DNA from: Archivesica marissinica
Taxonomy: Eukaryota > Mollusca > Bivalvia > Venerida > Vesicomyidae
Assembly (NCBI GenBank): GCA_014843695.1
Contig: CM026403.1
Location: 41,816,572-41,880,571 of the forward strand
Direction of reading: 5' to 3'
DNA: 64,000 bases
In this document: piece after piece, positions 43,376 through 57,800 of the stretch
Layout of the letters: the number at the start of each line of letters is the position of its first letter
Numbering within the stretch: the stretch's first letter is position 1
Notes under the pieces: generated by a model
Told to the model about the DNA's origin: nothing
The model's input: only the letters and a program-made list of their open reading frames with translations
Databases searched by the model: none
Program-made: the position numbers and the translations under genes

Positions 43376-44101
43376 ATGCCTTCCACGTTGCGGGTGATTA
43401 CCATGACTGTGCAGACCCATGCTCAGCTAATGACTCCTCGTTTCCATCGGCCACTTGTGGCAATACACTGTGACCCAAAGGTTTTCCCGAAGCATTTTAC
43501 TACTGACAACAGGGTTAGACTTGTATTGGTGATACACCCGAGAACAAGGAATACTAAGGTGTTCCGTGACTGTCAGCTTACTGATCTACAGCGGATTCTT
43601 AGTTCTCCAGAAACGGTATATTTAGGAGAAATTGGTCTGGACTGGTCCGAGCCCAACCAAACATGGGGCAAACTTGAAGCTCTGTTCCGCCGATTGTTGT
43701 CTCTCTCCTGTGCAGGTCAGGTGTTGGTCCATCACCTTGGTGGTATGATCCCTCGTGATATTAAGGTGTACACCAGGGGTTTGGAGATATTGTGGGATTA
43801 TTGAGCAGACATGTTTCTCCGTGGTTAAGGCTTGGATACAGTCATTTCCAGACTGTCACTTTGGGATTACAGCAAAAACGTCCAGGTGCCAGTCCTCGTA
43901 GATTGAATTCGATTTCATCATGCCGCCTCCTGCTCTCCGTTCTTGCCTCCTGTGGTAGTGGATGGTTACTCTCCCGTTATAAATACTCCGACAGGAGTAT
44001 GTGGGAGATGTCGCCCAATTGTGGCTTCGAGGAGGGGCATGAAGATGCAGCATCTGCTAACTGTTACATTAGACAATGACCACCGTCCGTATCATCTCTA
44101 A
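43376..44101 (+). pseudogene. TatD-like metal-dependent hydrolase pseudogene
   Basis: The first frame reads LVLVIHPRTRNTKVF, then TVYLGEIGLDWSEPNQTWG and QVLVHHLGG. The VGIHPR-type, LGEIGLDW and HH motifs are those of TatD-family nucleases, which use metal-bound His, Asp and Glu residues. A frameshift at about 43802 leads to SVVKAWIQSFPDCHFGITA. Further shifts give YVGDVAQLW and TVTLDNDHR, which match the family's C-terminal end. The ETDSPY region cannot be read cleanly. With several frameshifts it is a pseudogene. TatD-like genes of this shape are common in mollusc genomes (from memory). Confidence 0.65.
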
Positions 44102-44599
44102 CACTGTATGCACCAATCATCCAGATTATGTGGTACAACGACCGAAATCAATTTCCTATAATCATAGTCAGACTGTTTTCGGTCTTGTCATGGCATATTT
44201 AGGGCAACATGTAATTCTTAATAAAAATTATTAATTGCCCAGCTATCCTTTAGCAAGATCTGTCAACATAGTGCTATTACAATGTACTTTGATCTATTAT
44301 GTCTTATCATTTTATAACTGATATCAATGAGCGATTTACAGAAACTGCTAATACAGGGGAGTACCCAGAATACTATGTTTGGAAGCATCCTGATTCAGCC
44401 CAGGTAGCAACCTTTTAATTTAGGGGTGGGCACAGTATGTAATTTTATTATGACTTTAATGCATGCTGGACAAGCTGTTATAACTTGCATAGCAACCACC
44501 TGATGACCCATCCTTTCCTGTCAGTTATGCAAAGGCCTACATGTATCACTCAGTTCTACATAAACATATCATTTCTGACCCGAAAACATACTATGAAGT
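44102..44599. other. Intergenic, nothing recognised
   Basis: AT-rich with no coding similarity. Confidence 0.4.
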
Positions 44600-44825
44600 G
44601 GAAGTCGTGATAGCGCAGTGGTGCTTCAGGTGCGAAATGTCCAGAGTTCGAACCCAGCTGGAGCCGTTACGATTATGCCCTTAGGCAAGGCATTTAAATT
44701 CCACGTTGCCTCTTCTCTCTCCCTCGTGGCGATGGATTCCATCAGGAATGATGTCTCGAGAGTGATTAATAGTTGAAAGAACTTATTTCGCAATCGAGCT
44801 AAAATAAATGTGTATAAACTAAACT
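44600..44825 (+). mobile_element. SINE C, full copy with tRNA-like head
   Basis: The head has A box TGATAGCGCAGTGGTGC and B box AGTTCGAACCCAG. The body contains GCCCTTAGGCAAGGCATTT and CTCTCTCCCTCGTGGCGATG, and the tail TTATTTCGCAATCGAGC is shared with other SINEs here. It is the reference for the truncated copies at 29.5 and 29.9 kb and for the 40-bp array at 7091. Confidence 0.88.
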
Positions 44826-45044
44826 AATATGATTCAGAGTGCAAAATAATTATTTTACAGCATTTATTTTGTCATAATTGAATTTCTAGACCTCAAAACA
44901 CCCATTCTAGACACTAATGTTGCATTTCTATCACACACTGGCTCAATATATAGTGATTTAAAGTGAGAAGACGGCCATTTTTAACAGCGCCCCCTAGTGA
45001 CCTTATGTCAGGGGTAGAAACAGTCTACATTGATTTTTATCTTA

Positions 45045-45225
45045 CCCTTGTGTATGTAATTTAAGCATCTCTGTTTCTTTTGCATGCCCGGTGTAAAGCA
45101 CCGATACACATGACGCATTCGTTTATTGTCCCCAGCTGTATGTAATTTAAGCATCTCTGTTTCTTTTGCATGCCCGGTGTAAAGCACCGATACACATGAC
45201 GCATCCGTTTATTGTCCCAGCTGAA
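45045..45225 (+). repeat. Tandem duplication of about 85 bp
   Basis: Two nearly identical copies starting TGTATGTAATTTAAGCATCT and containing GGTGTAAAGCACCGATACAC. That core resembles the middle of SINE D (48600), so this may be a SINE fragment duplicated in tandem. Confidence 0.8.
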
Positions 45226-45704
45226 CTATTTATTATTGGAGATCGTCGGGGTTCGAACATGTTATGTTTTAGTAGTAAGTACATTGCAACTGAATATATT
45301 TAAACTACTTTAAAAGTAGGAGGCCTATTCTTAGAGAAACAGAATTGACATATTCTTACAAAGTTACCTCTATATTTATTTGGCATAGGCCATTCATAGT
45401 AGGACATTCCATAAATGCACTTTATTATGTCAGGCGAATCCAAATTCAATGAGAGAAGTGCTAGATTTTCTCAAATCAATCAATACTATTGATCAAATAT
45501 GCATGCACGGTGATCAAATAAAACTTACTGCTGTATACTATATCGTGCTATTTACGCTGGGATAAATAACCCAGGCATGAGAACTATATCGGAGATACAT
45601 TCTAAAACTAATTACAACTGTACACAATCTGGGTGGAATGTATAGCTAAAACCTATATGTGTTAAATAAAAAAGAAAGGTTTTTGGTCCGGCAGTGTAAG
45701 AGGA

Positions 45705-45818
45705 ATGGCGACTGGGAAAGACAGGACCGGAGGTTGTTGTTATAATTTTGGCGACGAGCTTCAACTGAAGAAGTTTGGACTTGGACATAATGATCCATCG
45801 CTCTTTATAAAACCTCAG
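45705..45818 (+). CDS. Rolling stone-like exon 1
   Basis: 38 codons from ATG (MATGKDRTGGCCYNFGDEL...) to CAG|GTAATT, phase 0. Cytoplasmic N terminus with a Cys pair that could be palmitoylated (inference). Confidence 0.8.
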
Positions 45819-48800
45819 GTAATTTGATTAAGTGCCATATAAGAACGTGTCGGAACAGTTAGATAAATCAAACGACATGAATACTAGTTTAAACGTTATT
45901 TATTGTACAACGATTGCGAAGCAAGTTTTTTAGCAACTTAATATATTAATCACTCTCGTTGGCTCGGATGAAAGGGTATATGTGGTCATTCGTGTGGGAG
46001 GAAAACACTTAATAGGACCTACCTACCTTTAAGGAGTATTCGGTGGCAGTAACTGACCGATATCTCTTATTAGTATCTGTAAACATGTGTTATCAATTAA
46101 TTAGCATGAGTTTGATGAACTCAAACGTATCATATCGCAAAATCTGGTTATGGAACAACAGTAAAAAAAGAAAGGATTCCAACTAAAAGGACCGATATAC
46201 ACTTCGGAATAGATCGGACTTTATCCACCAAGGGAGGTAATGAAAAAGCACGCGATGTCGCTCATTCTTTTTAAGATCTTATTACACGATTTGCTTGAAT
46301 ACTCGGTATTATTATCTTTCTATGCAATGGCAATCTGACATCTAAATGATCTATACTGTTTTAAAAGTACATGTACATCAAAATTACATAATGGTCATGG
46401 ATAGTTCCCTCTCTTCTATATTCAGTGCTTCCCACCAGTAGTGTACATATTTTGGACAGTATTTTGGGCGTTGTTCTACACAGTGAATTTGTGTTTCGAG
46501 ATCTACTACAACTCTGACAGTTCAGTTGCAGGACATGGCGGCAACTACTTCATCTATTTGACCAACATGCAGTACCTAATGCAGTCTACATATGTCTTCA
46601 TTGACTGTATTGTTACCATATATGTGTTCACCAAGAGAACAGATATTCGAGACGGTAATAATATTATCATTTTGCGCATCATAAAGTATTGCATATAAAA
46701 CCATTCATGTCTGTATTTGAGGCATGACTTTGCACAAACAACACTGGGTATAAGGTAACGCTATGAATCCGCGGTACCACGTCATAACTATGACGTCACG
46801 TGACATCCGTCTGTGCATGGCAACTCTATGACACGCGCATCTATGCGCGCCATATGCATGTAGAGGTATCAAATTTGTGGATGCTTACTTCGTTCCCATA
46901 GTAAGGAAGTGGGCCGATTTCGGAGGTACTGCAATAACGGGCCACACACGGGCGATGTCCATGCCATCATGTAATGAGACGCCGGTGTCATGGAAATATG
47001 CACGTCATAATCGCGCCACGTCATACTCGCACCACGTTATAATCGGACGTCACGTGACTTCCGTCTGTGCATGGCAACTCACCGACACGTCCACTGAGCG
47101 CGCACTATACTAGGAGAAAGATCAGATGGGTCAGATTGGCCCACTATGAGGAAGAAATAAAACTATAAGCATGTGTGTGATCCCTCTCCAAGCATATGGC
47201 GCACTCAATGGACGTGTCAGCGCCTATACACATATATGAGTTATTTCTTCCCCATAGTGGAGAAGTGGGCCGATAGCGGAGGTACTGCAATACCGGGCCA
47301 GCCCGTTGCGAGAGCGGTGCAAGCGCCAAACATCGCACATGTGAGCATGCGCATCCGCCGCCACCCACCGTTGGCAACGCAAATCCGCGACACCACACCA
47401 CTCCACCGCCCGCTTACTATCCGTATTATTATTATTATTATTATCATATATGCTCTATTAACATTATTATTATTATTATTATGTGATATGCGCAAAGTGG
47501 GCATATTTCGGACAAGGTGGATCTCTTAACGTTGATGCCAATGCCATCCTGTAATGAGACGTTAACGTCATGGAAACATACACGTCACAATCGCGTCACG
47601 TCATAATCACGCCATGTCATAATCGGACGTCACGTGACTTTCGTCTGTCCATGGCAACTCACTAATACGTCCATTGGGCGCGCCTTATACTTGGAGAGGG
47701 TTCAAAGTAATGCATGCTTTCTTTGTTCTGTTAAGTGGACCGATCCCGGAGGTACTGTAATACAAGGCCAACCATCGCTGGCAAATCCGCGCTACATCGC
47801 CCGCTTACCATCATTATCTTATTAGTATTATTATTATTATTATGTGATATGTGAATAGTTACAGACTTCGGACAAAGTGAAATTCTTAAGCAGTGGTGTT
47901 CATGCCATCTTGTAAAGAGACGCCAGCGACATGGAAACATGCACGTGTTATACTCGTAGCACGTCATAATCGCTCCACGTCATAATCGGACGTCACGTGA
48001 TCTCGGTCTGTGAATGGCAACGCTTTGACAACGCGCCTTACACTGTCTTGGAGAGGGATGCATTTAATGCCTGCTTACATGTACCATATATTTGTATAAT
48101 ATGTTGTTTTATGTATCGACCATAATTATGTTTGTTTGTTTGTTTGTTTGTTTTTAGGGCCAATATGGCGACTCTCCAGCTATTATTGGTGGATGAACAT
48201 TATGGGTGCCCTCGCGCGAGCAGTATTTCACGGGTAGAACGGCAATAACCACTCTGCCTAGAAGGCCACTACTACCCGGCTGTCCGATTAGCGCAGTGGT
48301 TATCGCGCTCGCTTCTCATCAATGCAACCCGGGTTAGATCCTCGGACCGGGAAGTATGTGAGATGGTACGATGGTCGCCAGATCGGACAGGTTTGTTTTC
48401 TCCGGGTACTCCTGTTTCCTCCCACACGAATGACCACATTTAAGCTTTCATCCGCGCTTTTTGTGTGTTTTTTTACGTTTATTTATCGTCGCTACCGGTT
48501 GCCCATATGAGCGACGCCTCCTGAAGAGATTAGTTATTTTAGATTTTGGAGGGTAGTGCATGATACAGACAGAGACCCATTCCAGAATCTCCTCTGGTTC
48601 TTTTACGTGCACGGTGTAAAGCACCGACACGAGACCTCGGTTTAACGTCCCATCTGAAAGACGCCAACGAGAGAGATTAATATAAGTTGTTAAAACTTGT
48701 TTCGCAATCGTTGTAACATAAATAAAGTGTAAACTTTTAAGGTCACTACTACGTTAATTAACAAACATTTTATGTCAATAGAAAACACTTTTTGTTTTAT

Positions 48801-51800
48801 CAAACTCGAGTTTCTGTTTCTAGACATCATAGCTGGGTCAATAGTCAGGCGCGTAGCTGCCATTAGGCCAAAAGGCCTGGGCCTGCACATCATTTTGACC
48901 AAAAAAAATAGAATTGTTATTGCTTTTCATGTACATGTATAGCTAAGCAGAACAGTATATTGTCATGTTTATTTGTTATAAAAACATGTCAGAATTTGTC
49001 TTTTAAATGCAGCAGAATGCGGGAAATTGCATCCTAAAAAACAAAATATTCCGGGGGTGCATGCCCCCGGATCCCCCTAGCAACCTCGTTCGCTACGCTC
49101 ACTCAACATTCTTTACCCGGGCCTGCACATAATTTGCCTCCTGGCTACGCCCCTGGTAGTTACTTGTGTTTCTGTGGGTTTTAATGTGTACATGGCCCAC
49201 TGTGGAGCATCATATTACAACGTCATTCTGATGTTAGAAGTACTGTTAGGCCACCACATTTCCTGGGTAGAAACCAGTACCCAACTCTTACCTCCACAAA
49301 CGAATGACAACTTTCTCACTTACTCTTCATATACATGTGCCACTAGTCCCTGATAATAGCGGTGACCACGTAGATCGCTCGCCCATGGCTGCTCTATAGA
49401 TCGCTCGCCCACGGCTGCTCTATAGATCGCTCGCCCATGGCGTCTCTATAGATCGCTCGCCCATGGCTGCTCTATAGATCGCTCGCCCACGGCGTCTCTA
49501 TAGATCGCTCGCCCACGGCGTCTCTATAGACCGCTCGCCCACGGCGTCTCTATATATCGCTCGCCCATGGCGTCTCTATAGACCGCTCGCCCACGGCGTC
49601 TCTATAGATCGCTCGCCCACGGCGTCTCTATAGATCGCTCGCCCACGGCGTTCTATAATCGTCGCAGGCCCTATAGACGTCGCCAGGCCTCTATAGATCG
49701 CTCGCCCACGGCGTCTCTATAGAACGCTCGCCCATGGCTGCTCTATAGATCGCTCGCCCACGGCGTCTCTATAGATCGCTCGCCCACGGCGTCTCTATAG
49801 ATCGCTCGCCCATGGCTGCTCTATAGATCGCTCGACCACGGCGTCTCTATAGATCGCTCGACCACGGCTACTCTATAGATCGGTCGACGACGGCGTCTCT
49901 ATAGATCAGTCGACCACGGCTGCTCTATAGATCGCTCGACAACGGCTGTTCTATAGATCGCTCGACCACGGCTGCACTATAGATCGCTCGCCCATGGCTG
50001 CTCTATAGATCGCTCGACCATGGCTGCTCTATAGATCGCTCGACCATGGCTGCTCTATAGATCGCTCGACCACGGCTGCTCTATAGATCGCTCGACCACG
50101 CCCACGGCTGCTCTATAGATCGCTCGACCACGGCTGCTCTATAGATCGCTCGACCACGCTGGCTCTATAGATCGCTCGACCACGGCGGCTCTATAGACCG
50201 CTCGACCACGCTGGCTCTATAGACCGCTCGCCCGGCGCTCTATAGACCGCTCGACCACGGGCTCATAGACCGCTCGGGTTTCTCGACCACGCTGGCTCTA
50301 TAGATCGCTCGACCACGGCGGCTCTATAGACAGCTCGACCACGCCGACTCTATAGACCGCTCGACCACGGCTGCTCTATAGACCGCTCGACCACGCCGGC
50401 TCTATAGACCGCTCGACCACGGCGGCTCTATAGACAGCTCGACCACGCCGACTCTATAGACCGCTCGACCATGCTGGCTCTATAGACAGCTCGACCACGC
50501 CGACTCTATAGACCGCTCGACCACGCCGACTCTCTAGACAGCTCGCCCATGGCTGCTCTATAGATCGCTCGACCACGCCGACTCTATAGACCGCTCGACC
50601 ACGGCTGCTCTATAGACAGCTCGACCACGCCGACTCTATAGACCGCTCGACCACGGCTGCTCTATAGACAGCTCGACAACGCCGACTCTATAGATCGCTC
50701 GACCACGGCTGCTCTATAGACCGCTCGACCACGCCGACTCTATACACCGCTCGACCACGGCTGCTCGATAGACCGCTCGACCACGGCTGCTCTATAGACA
50801 GCCCGACCACGCCGACTCTATAGACCGCTCGACCACGGCTGCTCTATAGACAGCTCGACTACGCCGACTCTATAGATCGCTCGACCACGGCTGCTCTATA
50901 AATCGCTCGATCACGGCTGCTCTATAGACCGCTCGACCACGCTGACTCTATAGACCGCTCGACCACGCTGCTCTATAGACCGCTCGACCACGGCTGCTCT
51001 ATAGACAGCTCGACCACGCCGACTCTATAGACCGCTCGACTACGGCTGCTCTATAGACAGCTCGACCACGCCGACTCTATAGAACGCTCGACCACGGCTG
51101 CTCTATAGACCGCTCGACCACGCCGACACTATAGACCGCTCGACCACGCCGACTATATAGACAGCACGACCACGCCGACTCTATAGACCGCTCGACCACA
51201 CTGGCTCAATAGACAGCTCGACCACGCCGACTCTATAGACCGCTCGACCACGCCGACTCTATAGACAGCTCGACCACGCCGACTCTATAGACCGCTCGAC
51301 CACGCTGGCTCTATAGACAGCTCGACCACGCCGACACTTTGGAGAGCTCGACCACGCCGACTCTATAGACCGCTCGACCACGCCGACTCTATAGACAGCT
51401 CGCCCATGGCTGCTCTATAGATCGCTCGACCACGCCGACTCTATAGACCGCTCGACCACGGCTGCTCTATAGACAGCTCGACCATGCCGACTCTATAGAC
51501 CGCTCGATCACGGCTGCTCTATAGACCGCTCGACCACGCCGACTCTATAGACAGCTCGACAACGCCGACTCTATAGACAGCTCGACCACGCCGACTCTAT
51601 AGACAGCTCGACCACGCTAGCTCTATAGATCGCTCGACCACGGCTGCTCTATAGACAGCTCGACCACGCCGACTCTATAGATCGCTCGACCACGGCTGCT
51701 CTATAGATCGCTCGACCACGCCGACTCTATAGACCGCTCGACCACGCTGGCTCTTTAGACCGCTCGACCACGGCTGCTCTATAGACCACTCGACCACGGC

Positions 51801-54800
51801 TGCTCTATAGACAGCTCGACCACGGCTGCTCTATAGACCGCTCGACCACGCCGACTCTATATATCGCTCGACCACGCTGGCTCTATAGATCGCTCGACGA
51901 CGCCGACTCTATAGACAGCTCGACCACGCCGACTCTATAGACCGCTCGACCACGGCTGCTCTATAGACCGCTCGACCACGCCGACTCTATAGACCGCTCG
52001 ACCACGCCGACTCTATAGACAGCTCGACCACGCCGACTCTATAGACAGCTCGACCACGGCTGCTCTATAGACTGCTCGACCACGGCTGCTCTATAGACAG
52101 CTTGACCACGCCGACTCTATAGACAGCTCGACCACGCCGACTCTATAGACCGCTCGACCATGCTGGCTCTATAGACAGCTCGACCACGCCGACTCTATAG
52201 ACCGCTCGACCACGGCTGCTCTATAGACAGCTCGACCATGCCGACTCTATAGACCGCTCGATCACGGCTGCTCTATAGACCGCTCGACCACGCCGACTCT
52301 ATAGACAGCTCGACAACGCCGACTCTATTGACAGCTCGACCACGCCGACTCTATAGACAGCTCGACCACGCTGGCTCTATAGATCGCTCGACCACGGCTG
52401 CTCTATAGACAGCTCGACCACGCCGACTCTATAGATCGCTCGACCACGGCTGCTCTATAGATCGCTCGACCACGCCGACTATATAGACCGCTCGACCACG
52501 GCTGCTCTATAGACAGCTCGACCACGCCGACTCTATAGACCTCTCGACCACGGCTACTCTATAGACAGCTCGACCACGCCGACTCTATAGACCGCTCGAC
52601 CACACCGACTCTATAGACAGCTCGACCACGCCGACTCTATAGACCGCTCGACCACGCCGACTCCGCTCGACCACGCCGACTCTATAGACCGCTCGACCAC
52701 GCCGACTCTATAGACCGCTCGACCACGGCTGCTCTATAGCTCGACCACGGCTGCTCTATAGCTACGCCGACTCTATAGACCGCTCGACCACTCTATAGAT
52801 CGCTCGACGCTGGCTCTATAGACATCGACCACGCCGACTCTATAGACCGCTCGACCAGACTCATCGCTCGGCTGGCTCTATAGACCGCTCGACCACTCTA
52901 TAGACAGCTCGACCACGCCGACTCTATAGACCGCTCGACCACGGCTGCTCTATAGATCGCTCGACCATGCTGGCTCCGCTCGACCACTCTATACTGCTCG
53001 ACCACTCTATAGACCACGCCGACTCTATAGACAGCGTGACCACGCCGACTCTATAGACCGCTCGACCACGCTGGCTCTATAGACAGCTCGACCACGCCGA
53101 CTCAGCTCGACCACGCCGACTCTATAGGCTCGACCACGCCGACTCTATAGACCGCTCGACCACACTGGCTCAATAGACAGCTCGCCGACTCTATAGACCG
53201 TGACCACGCCGACTCGACAGCTCGACCACGCCGACTCTATAGACAGCTCGACCACGCCGACTCTATAGACCGCTCGACCACGGCTGTTCTATAGACCGCT
53301 CGACCACGCCGACTCTATAGAGAGCTCGACCACGCCGACTCTATAGACCGCTCGACCACGCCGACTCTATAGACAGCTCGCCCATGGCTGCTCTATAGAT
53401 CGCTCGACCACGCCGACTCTATAGACCGCTCGACCACGGCTGCTCTATAGACAGCTCGACCATGCCGACTCTATAGACCGCTCGACCACGGCTGCTCTAT
53501 AGACCGCTCGACCACGCCGACTCTATAGACAGTCGGGTCTATAGACAGCTCGACCACGGCTGCTCTATAGACAGCTCGACTACGCCGACTCTATAGATCG
53601 CTCGACCACGGCTGCTCTATAAATCGCTCGATCACGGCTGCTCTATAGACCGCTCGACCACGCTGACTCTATAGACCGCTCGACCACGGCTGCTCTATAG
53701 ACCGCTCGACCACGGCTGCTCTATAGACATCTCTACTACGCCGACTCTATAGACCGCTCGACCACGGCTGCTCTATAGACAGCTCGACCACGCCGACTCT
53801 ATAGAACGCTCGACCACGGCTGCTCTATAGACCGCTCGACCACGCCGACCTATAGACCGCTCGACCACGCCGACTATATAGACAGCACGACCACGCCGAC
53901 TCTATAGACCGCTCGACCACACTGGCTCAATAGACAGCTCGACCACGCCGACTCTATAGACCGCTCGACCACGCCGACTCTATAGACAGCTCGACCACGC
54001 CGACTCTATAGACCGCTCGACCACGCTGGCTCTATAGACAGCTCGACCACGCCGACACTTTGGAGAGCTCGACCACGCCGACTCTATAGACCGCTCGACC
54101 ACGCCGACTCTATAGACAGCTCGCCCATGGCTGCTCTATAGATCGCTCGACCACGCCGACTCTATAGACCGCTCGACCACGGCTGCTCTATAGACAGCTC
54201 GACCATGCCGACTCTATAGACCGCTCGATCACGGCTGCTCTATAGACCGCTCGACCACGCCGACTCTATAGACAGCTCGACAACGCCGACTCTATAGACA
54301 GCTCGACCACGCCGACTCTATAGACAGCTCGACCACGCTAGCTCTATAGATCGCTCGACCACGGCTGCTCTATAGACAGCTCGACCACGCCGACTCTATA
54401 GATCGCTCGACCACGGCTGCTCTATAGATCGCTCGACCACGCCGACTCTATAGACCGCTCGACCACGCTGTCCCACCACGGCTGCTCTATAGACCACTCG
54501 ACCACGCCTCTATAACGCCGACCACGGCTGCTCTATAGACCGCTCGACCACGCCGACTCTATAACGCTCGAGCTCTCTATAGATCGCTCGACGACGCCGA
54601 CTCTATAGACAGCTCGACCACGCCGACTCTATAGACCGCTCGACCACGGCTGCTCTATAGACCGCTCGACCACGCCGACTCTATAGACCGCTCGACCACG
54701 CCGACTCTATAGACAGCTCGACCACGCCGACTCTATAGACGCTCGCCAGGCTGCTCTATAGACGCTCGACACGTGACGCCGACTCTATAGACGCTCGACC

Positions 54801-57800
54801 ACGCCGACTCTATAGACCGCTCGACCATGCTGGCTCTATAGACCGCTCGACCACGCCGACTCTATAGACCGCTCGACCACGGCTGCTCTATAGACAGCTC
54901 GACCATGCCGACTCTATAGACCGCTCGATCGGCTGCTCTATAGACGTGGGTTGGTGGTTTGAGCTCGACCACGCCGACTCTATAGACAGCTCGACCACGC
55001 TGGCTCTATAGATCGCTCGACCACGGCTGCTCTATAGACAGCTCGACCACGCCGACTCTATAGACCGCTCGACCACGGCTGCTCTATAGATCGCTCGACC
55101 ACGCCGTTTGACGCTCGACCACGGCTGCTCTATAGACAGCTCGACCACGCCGACTCTATAGACCTCTCGACCACGGCTCTCTATAGACGCTCGACGCGTT
55201 TGGTGGCTCTATAGACAGCTCGACCACGCCGACTCTATAGACCGCTCGACCACGCCGACTCTATAGATCGCTCGACCACGCCGACTCTATAGACCGCTCG
55301 ACCACGCCGACTCTATAGACCGCTCGACCACGGCTGCTCTATAGACCGCTCGACCACGGCTGCTCTATAGACATCTCTACTACGCCGACTCTATAGACCG
55401 CTCGACCACGGCTGCTCTATAGATCGCTCGACCACGCTGGCTCTATAGACGACCACGCGCTCTTAGACCGCTCGACCACGCCGACTCTATAGATCGCTCG
55501 ACCACGCTGGCTCTATTGACCGCTCGACCATGGCTGCTCTATAGACAGCTCGACCACGCCGACTCTATAGATCGCTCGACCACGGCTGCTCTATAGATCG
55601 CTCGACCATGCTGGCTCTATAGATCGCTCGACCACGGCGGCTCTATAGACCGCTCGACCACGCTGGCTCTATAGACCGCTCGACCACGGCTGCTCTATAG
55701 ATCGCTCGACCACGGCGGCTCTATAGACCGCTCGACCACGCTGGCTCTATAGATCGCTCGACCACGGCGTTTGGGCGGCTCTATAGACCGCTCGACCACG
55801 CTGGCTCTATGATAAAGTAGAAGCCTGGTGACAGTGCATTCGTGTATTTCTATTGGGCCAATAGCTGACACATCATATAAGTTATAGCCTCTCAATTGGT
55901 CACTACGCAACGCTTGCATATGCAGGAATGGTTTTTTGAACCCAAAACGTGTTTATTACTGATTTTTAAAATCGTAAACTATGTTTATAAATTACTATAC
56001 GTTTGCTACACATAATGCTGACATATATATATTCCAGGGACATCTGGCAACACAACATGGTACATAAAGACACAATGGGTTTTCTTTAATGCAAGTAACA
56101 CGTTCTCTATCATCGTGACACTGCTCTATTACACACTGTTGGATTTCGGTACGTATTAATGATACGTTGTGTTACTAATGGGTATGTAAAATGTTCCACC
56201 AAAGGGAAGGGCAAAGGGTATGTAAAATGTTCCACCAAAGGGAAGGGCAAAGGGTATGTAAAATGTTCCACCAAAGGGAAGGGCAAAGGGTATGTAAAAT
56301 GTTCCACCAAAGGGAAGGGTGTTGTTGTATATACTATATACGCATGAATGGTCGGTTAATACAGGCTCTGTTCCTTAATTAATAAACGCGAACTTCAAAA
56401 AGTGGTCTCTACACGTGGTATTGAATACAGTTTGACAGTAATCCAGTGGCACTAAGTGCACATATTTAAAAAATCTAGACATTTTTTTATATATATTCTG
56501 ATATCTCGATAACTGATGCTGAAACCGTATAACTGCAATTGTATATACAGTCAAACCTGTCTTAAGCAGCCAGCCTAGGGAATCACAGAGTGTGGCTGCT
56601 TAGCACATGTGGTTGTTTAATAGAGGTCAAATGTATAGTAAAACAACATATTTGGAAATTGGAAACTGGCTGCTTAATACAGGTTGGCTGCTTAACGGGG
56701 GTGACTTTGGTTGTTTTCTTTTGGGGTTTATGTCGCATCCACAGCTTAGGTTACATGACGACTCTCCAGCTGGTGGTGGTGGAGGAAAGGCTCGGTTGCC
56801 ATCCGACCAGTATAGACCACCGACGAACTGGATAGCTTCCTCACTTGAAATAATTTAACACCCTGAGTGAATCGAACATAAAAAACAGTGAGTGGCAAGT
56901 GATGTATGTACATATGACTACCATACTATGTACATTCAAAGAGGTCCGCCTCCGTGGTCGAGTGATTAAGGTCGCTGACTTGTATACCACTGTAACCTGT
57001 CATCACTGATGGTCACGGGTTCGAGCCCCGCTCAGACCGTGTCTCATTTATATGAACAAGTTGGCAGTTTCTTACGGAGGTTGGTGCACACAAGTACTGG
57101 TTAACCGCTGGAGCCTGCCCAGGAAAGGTGTTGTTAGGTAAACTGCCAGCCGGCGATATAGCCCAAAATGGTGCTGTGCTGATGCAGGCGTAAAACCCGA
57201 AATATAACATAACATAACATTCAAAGAATTAAATATTGTTTAAACTAACTACTCGGCCAGAAGACCATGGAGGCCCAACACTCGCTATAATTGTTCGGCC
57301 CACAGTCAGCATGAAGTATTGTTTAAACTAACCACTCGGCCAGAAGATCATGGAGACCCAACACTCGCTATAATTGTTCGGCCCACAGTCAGCATGAAGC
57401 ATAGTTTAAACTAACCACTCGGCCAGAAGACCATGGAGACCCAACGCTCGCTATAATTGTTCGGCCCACAGTTAGCATGAAGTATTGTTTATTGTTTGTT
57501 TGTTTTGGGCGTTTAAAGTCGCATCGACAGTCTTGGTCACATAGAGACATCTGGTAGTAATTGATGAAGGAAGAATCCGGCTGCCCCTATGATGTTTCAG
57601 ACATGGACGGGTAGAACCACCAACCTTCCACAATCCACTTCTTCACATGAAATAATTCGGCACCCCAATGTGATTCGAACTTACAGCGAGATATTTGAAA
57701 TAAACGACATTAACCACTCGGCCACAGGGTTCCCTTCTCAGCATGTAATATTATAATTCGATATAAAAGTGTTTATTATTAGGGCCATCCATTTCTGACT

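Noticed and set aside
48846..49155. hAT element with 8-bp duplication
   Set aside because: The ends look right but flanks TCAATAGT and GTAGTTAC do not match; reported only as a MITE.
49360..55812. CRISPR-like array
   Set aside because: Units are contiguous 26-bp repeats without unique spacers, in eukaryotic intron DNA.
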